The translations under genes were made by a program, and so were the position numbers. A stretch of DNA of 32,592 bases from Candidatus Cybelea septentrionalis. Its GTDB lineage: Bacteria > Vulcanimicrobiota > Vulcanimicrobiia > Vulcanimicrobiales > Vulcanimicrobiaceae. Where the stretch lies: positions 1-32,592 of the forward strand of contig PMHJ01000020.1 in NCBI GenBank assembly GCA_003158175.1. The letters run 5' to 3'. Each line of letters starts with the position of its first letter. The stretch's first letter is position 1. Below are positions 31,756-32,592 of this stretch, one piece after another. The notes beneath the pieces are model-generated. The model saw only the letters and a program-made list of their open reading frames with translations, had not been told where the DNA came from and did not search any database.

Positions 31756-31971
31756 GCGAGACCCCCATGGGAGTGTAAGAGTCTGGTGGCTCGCACGGTC
31801 GTACGCGTAAGCGTTGGCGGTGGTCGCCACCGACGAGCGCTTGAGCGCCATCGAGACATACGTGTGCCGCAAATCGTGAAGACGAACGCGCTTGACGCCC
31901 GCGTCACGTAACGCCCTGATAAAAGCCGTCGTGAAGGTGCGATCGGGGGCCGTCGCTGATAACGTCCCGAA
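31723..31971 (-). pseudogene. Tyrosine recombinase remnant with internal deletion
   Basis: On the minus strand the frame reads PDRTFTTAFIRALRDAGVKR then VRLHDLRHTYVSMALK, containing the HxLR-H box with the second conserved Arg. It then jumps directly to RSSVATTANAYAYDRAS, the segment with GHSSVATT-like His region and Tyr nucleophile (A-Y). The ~13 residues that normally join these parts (AGVPLKVVSERLGH-like) are missing, including the catalytic His. The N-terminal two thirds are absent. It lies next to the tRNA-Leu repeat region and is likely the dead integrase of an inserted element. Confidence 0.7.
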
Positions 31972-32090
31972 TTGACCGCGAACCCCACGAGCAGGCGGAA
32001 CCGCGTCATCATGCGCGGCGCAGGGAGGGTGCTGAGAAAATGAACGCCTAACTCCCGTCGAACTGATACTGGGTCGAAAGGGACATCGTA

Positions 32091-32592
32091 ATGTTTGATT
32101 TCCGTCGCGCTTTTGGAGTCTACGTGTCTATCGGCATGCTTGCCGGGTGTGCTCAACCCCCGATGGGCTCCGAAACCGGCGTGCCGTCGCTTGGCAGCGT
32201 CTCGCCAGCCTCCGGCACCTCTGCATACATACAGCACGTCGTCATCGTGGTTCAAGAGAATCGCAGCTTCGACGACTTCTTCGCGACGTTTCCCGGCGCG
32301 GATGGAGCAACGGGGGGATGCATGGAGCCTAAGTCGGACCTGCTCCGGCGATCCAAGGCAACGTCTCAGGGGTGTCCGAGCGGCGATACGTACATCCCAC
32401 TCAAGTCCGCGCCCCTCGACTCTTTGAGCTTGGCACACCAGCACAATGCGTTCGTGCATGAGTACGACAAAGGGAAGATGGACGGTTTCAATGACGTAGC
32501 GCTAACGCTCAGGAAAGGCATTAGACAGCCAGCCGGCACGTACGCCTACCGGTACGTCGAACCAAGCGACATCCCGGAGTATTGGTCCATGG
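32091..32592 (+). CDS. Secreted phosphoesterase-family lipoprotein (phospholipase C/acid phosphatase type), 3' cut by window end
   Basis: The first 167 codons are visible. A short signal peptide MFDFRRAFGVYVSIGM ends in lipobox LAGC. After a Ser-rich linker comes the N-terminal signature of the phosphoesterase family (PF04185; bacterial phospholipase C and AcpA): IQHVVIVVQENRSFDDFFAT, where Glu and Asn bind the active-site metal or substrate, followed by FPGADGATGGC, then LAHQHNAFVHEYDKGKMDGF. The latter is the usual H..H..D.GKMDGF segment. It likely hydrolyses phosphate esters outside the cell. The start is the ATG at 32091 with an AAGGGA ribosome site. It lies beyond the integrase remnant, in accessory DNA. 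Confidence 0.88.
   Translation, partial: MFDFRRAFGVYVSIGMLAGCAQPPMGSETGVPSLGSVSPASGTSAYIQHVVIVVQENRSFDDFFATFPGADGATGGCMEPKSDLLRRSKATSQGCPSGDTYIPLKSAPLDSLSLAHQHNAFVHEYDKGKMDGFNDVALTLRKGIRQPAGTYAYRYVEPSDIPEYWSM

Overview
The window is a GC-rich chromosomal stretch from a free-living bacterium. The gene style suggests a little-studied lineage such as Candidatus Eremiobacterota (WPS-2) or a neighbouring phylum: packed genes with 4-bp start/stop overlaps, a Thermus/Rickettsia-type isocitrate dehydrogenase, secreted NHL-type lipoproteins, and PLP, homogentisate and reverse-transsulfuration genes. This placement is an inference from protein style only; no rRNA or other decisive marker is present.

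Layout. (1) 1-2450 is a tRNA cluster on the minus strand (Pro-TGG, Arg-TCT, His-GTG, Lys-TTT, then Lys-CTT cut by the window start). It is interrupted and flanked by decayed DNA: a tyrosine-recombinase C-terminus, a PLP-dependent decarboxylase pseudogene with a large internal deletion, a frameshifted lipoprotein and an HNH-nuclease remnant. (2) 2478-6665 is a minus-strand housekeeping block: SRP RNA, DUF4446, YggT, lepA, rdgB and a GNAT acetyltransferase. (3) 6753-15720 is mostly a tyrosine/homogentisate degradation region: a PEBP-like protein, a CDGSH iron-sulfur protein, hmgA, then convergent fahA with an uncharacterised partner gene, and divergent from these hppD, an EgtB-like sulfoxide synthase, isocitrate dehydrogenase and a BtuF-like binding protein. 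No maleylacetoacetate isomerase is seen. (4) 15703-19151 holds rnpB, a DUF1858 protein, DUF2203, rapZ and a membrane-anchored yvcK. (5) 19156-22128 holds a small lipoprotein and the reverse-transsulfuration pair (cystathionine beta-synthase and a gamma-lyase/synthase). (6) 22085-27543 holds a secreted protein, an esterase, and a 1261-residue fusion of an APC-type amino acid permease with a GH35-like glycosidase domain. (7) 27549 to the end is an accessory region starting at tRNA-Leu(CAA). The tRNA 3' end is repeated at 30971, framing two paralogous NHL-repeat lipoproteins and a broken repeat protein. Beyond it lie a beta-propeller fragment, an integrase remnant and the start of a secreted phosphoesterase.

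How the genes work together. HppD makes homogentisate from 4-hydroxyphenylpyruvate, HmgA opens the ring and FahA splits fumarylacetoacetate. The isomerase step between HmgA and FahA has no recognisable gene, and the unknown gene coupled to fahA is a reasonable candidate. Translational coupling (ATGA, GTGA, TTGA, TAGTG) is pervasive and supports these groupings. The two tRNA-associated regions look like old integration hot spots whose integrases have decayed. Short dispersed repeats of the CTGAGC...GTCGAAG type have entered at least two coding sequences in frame.
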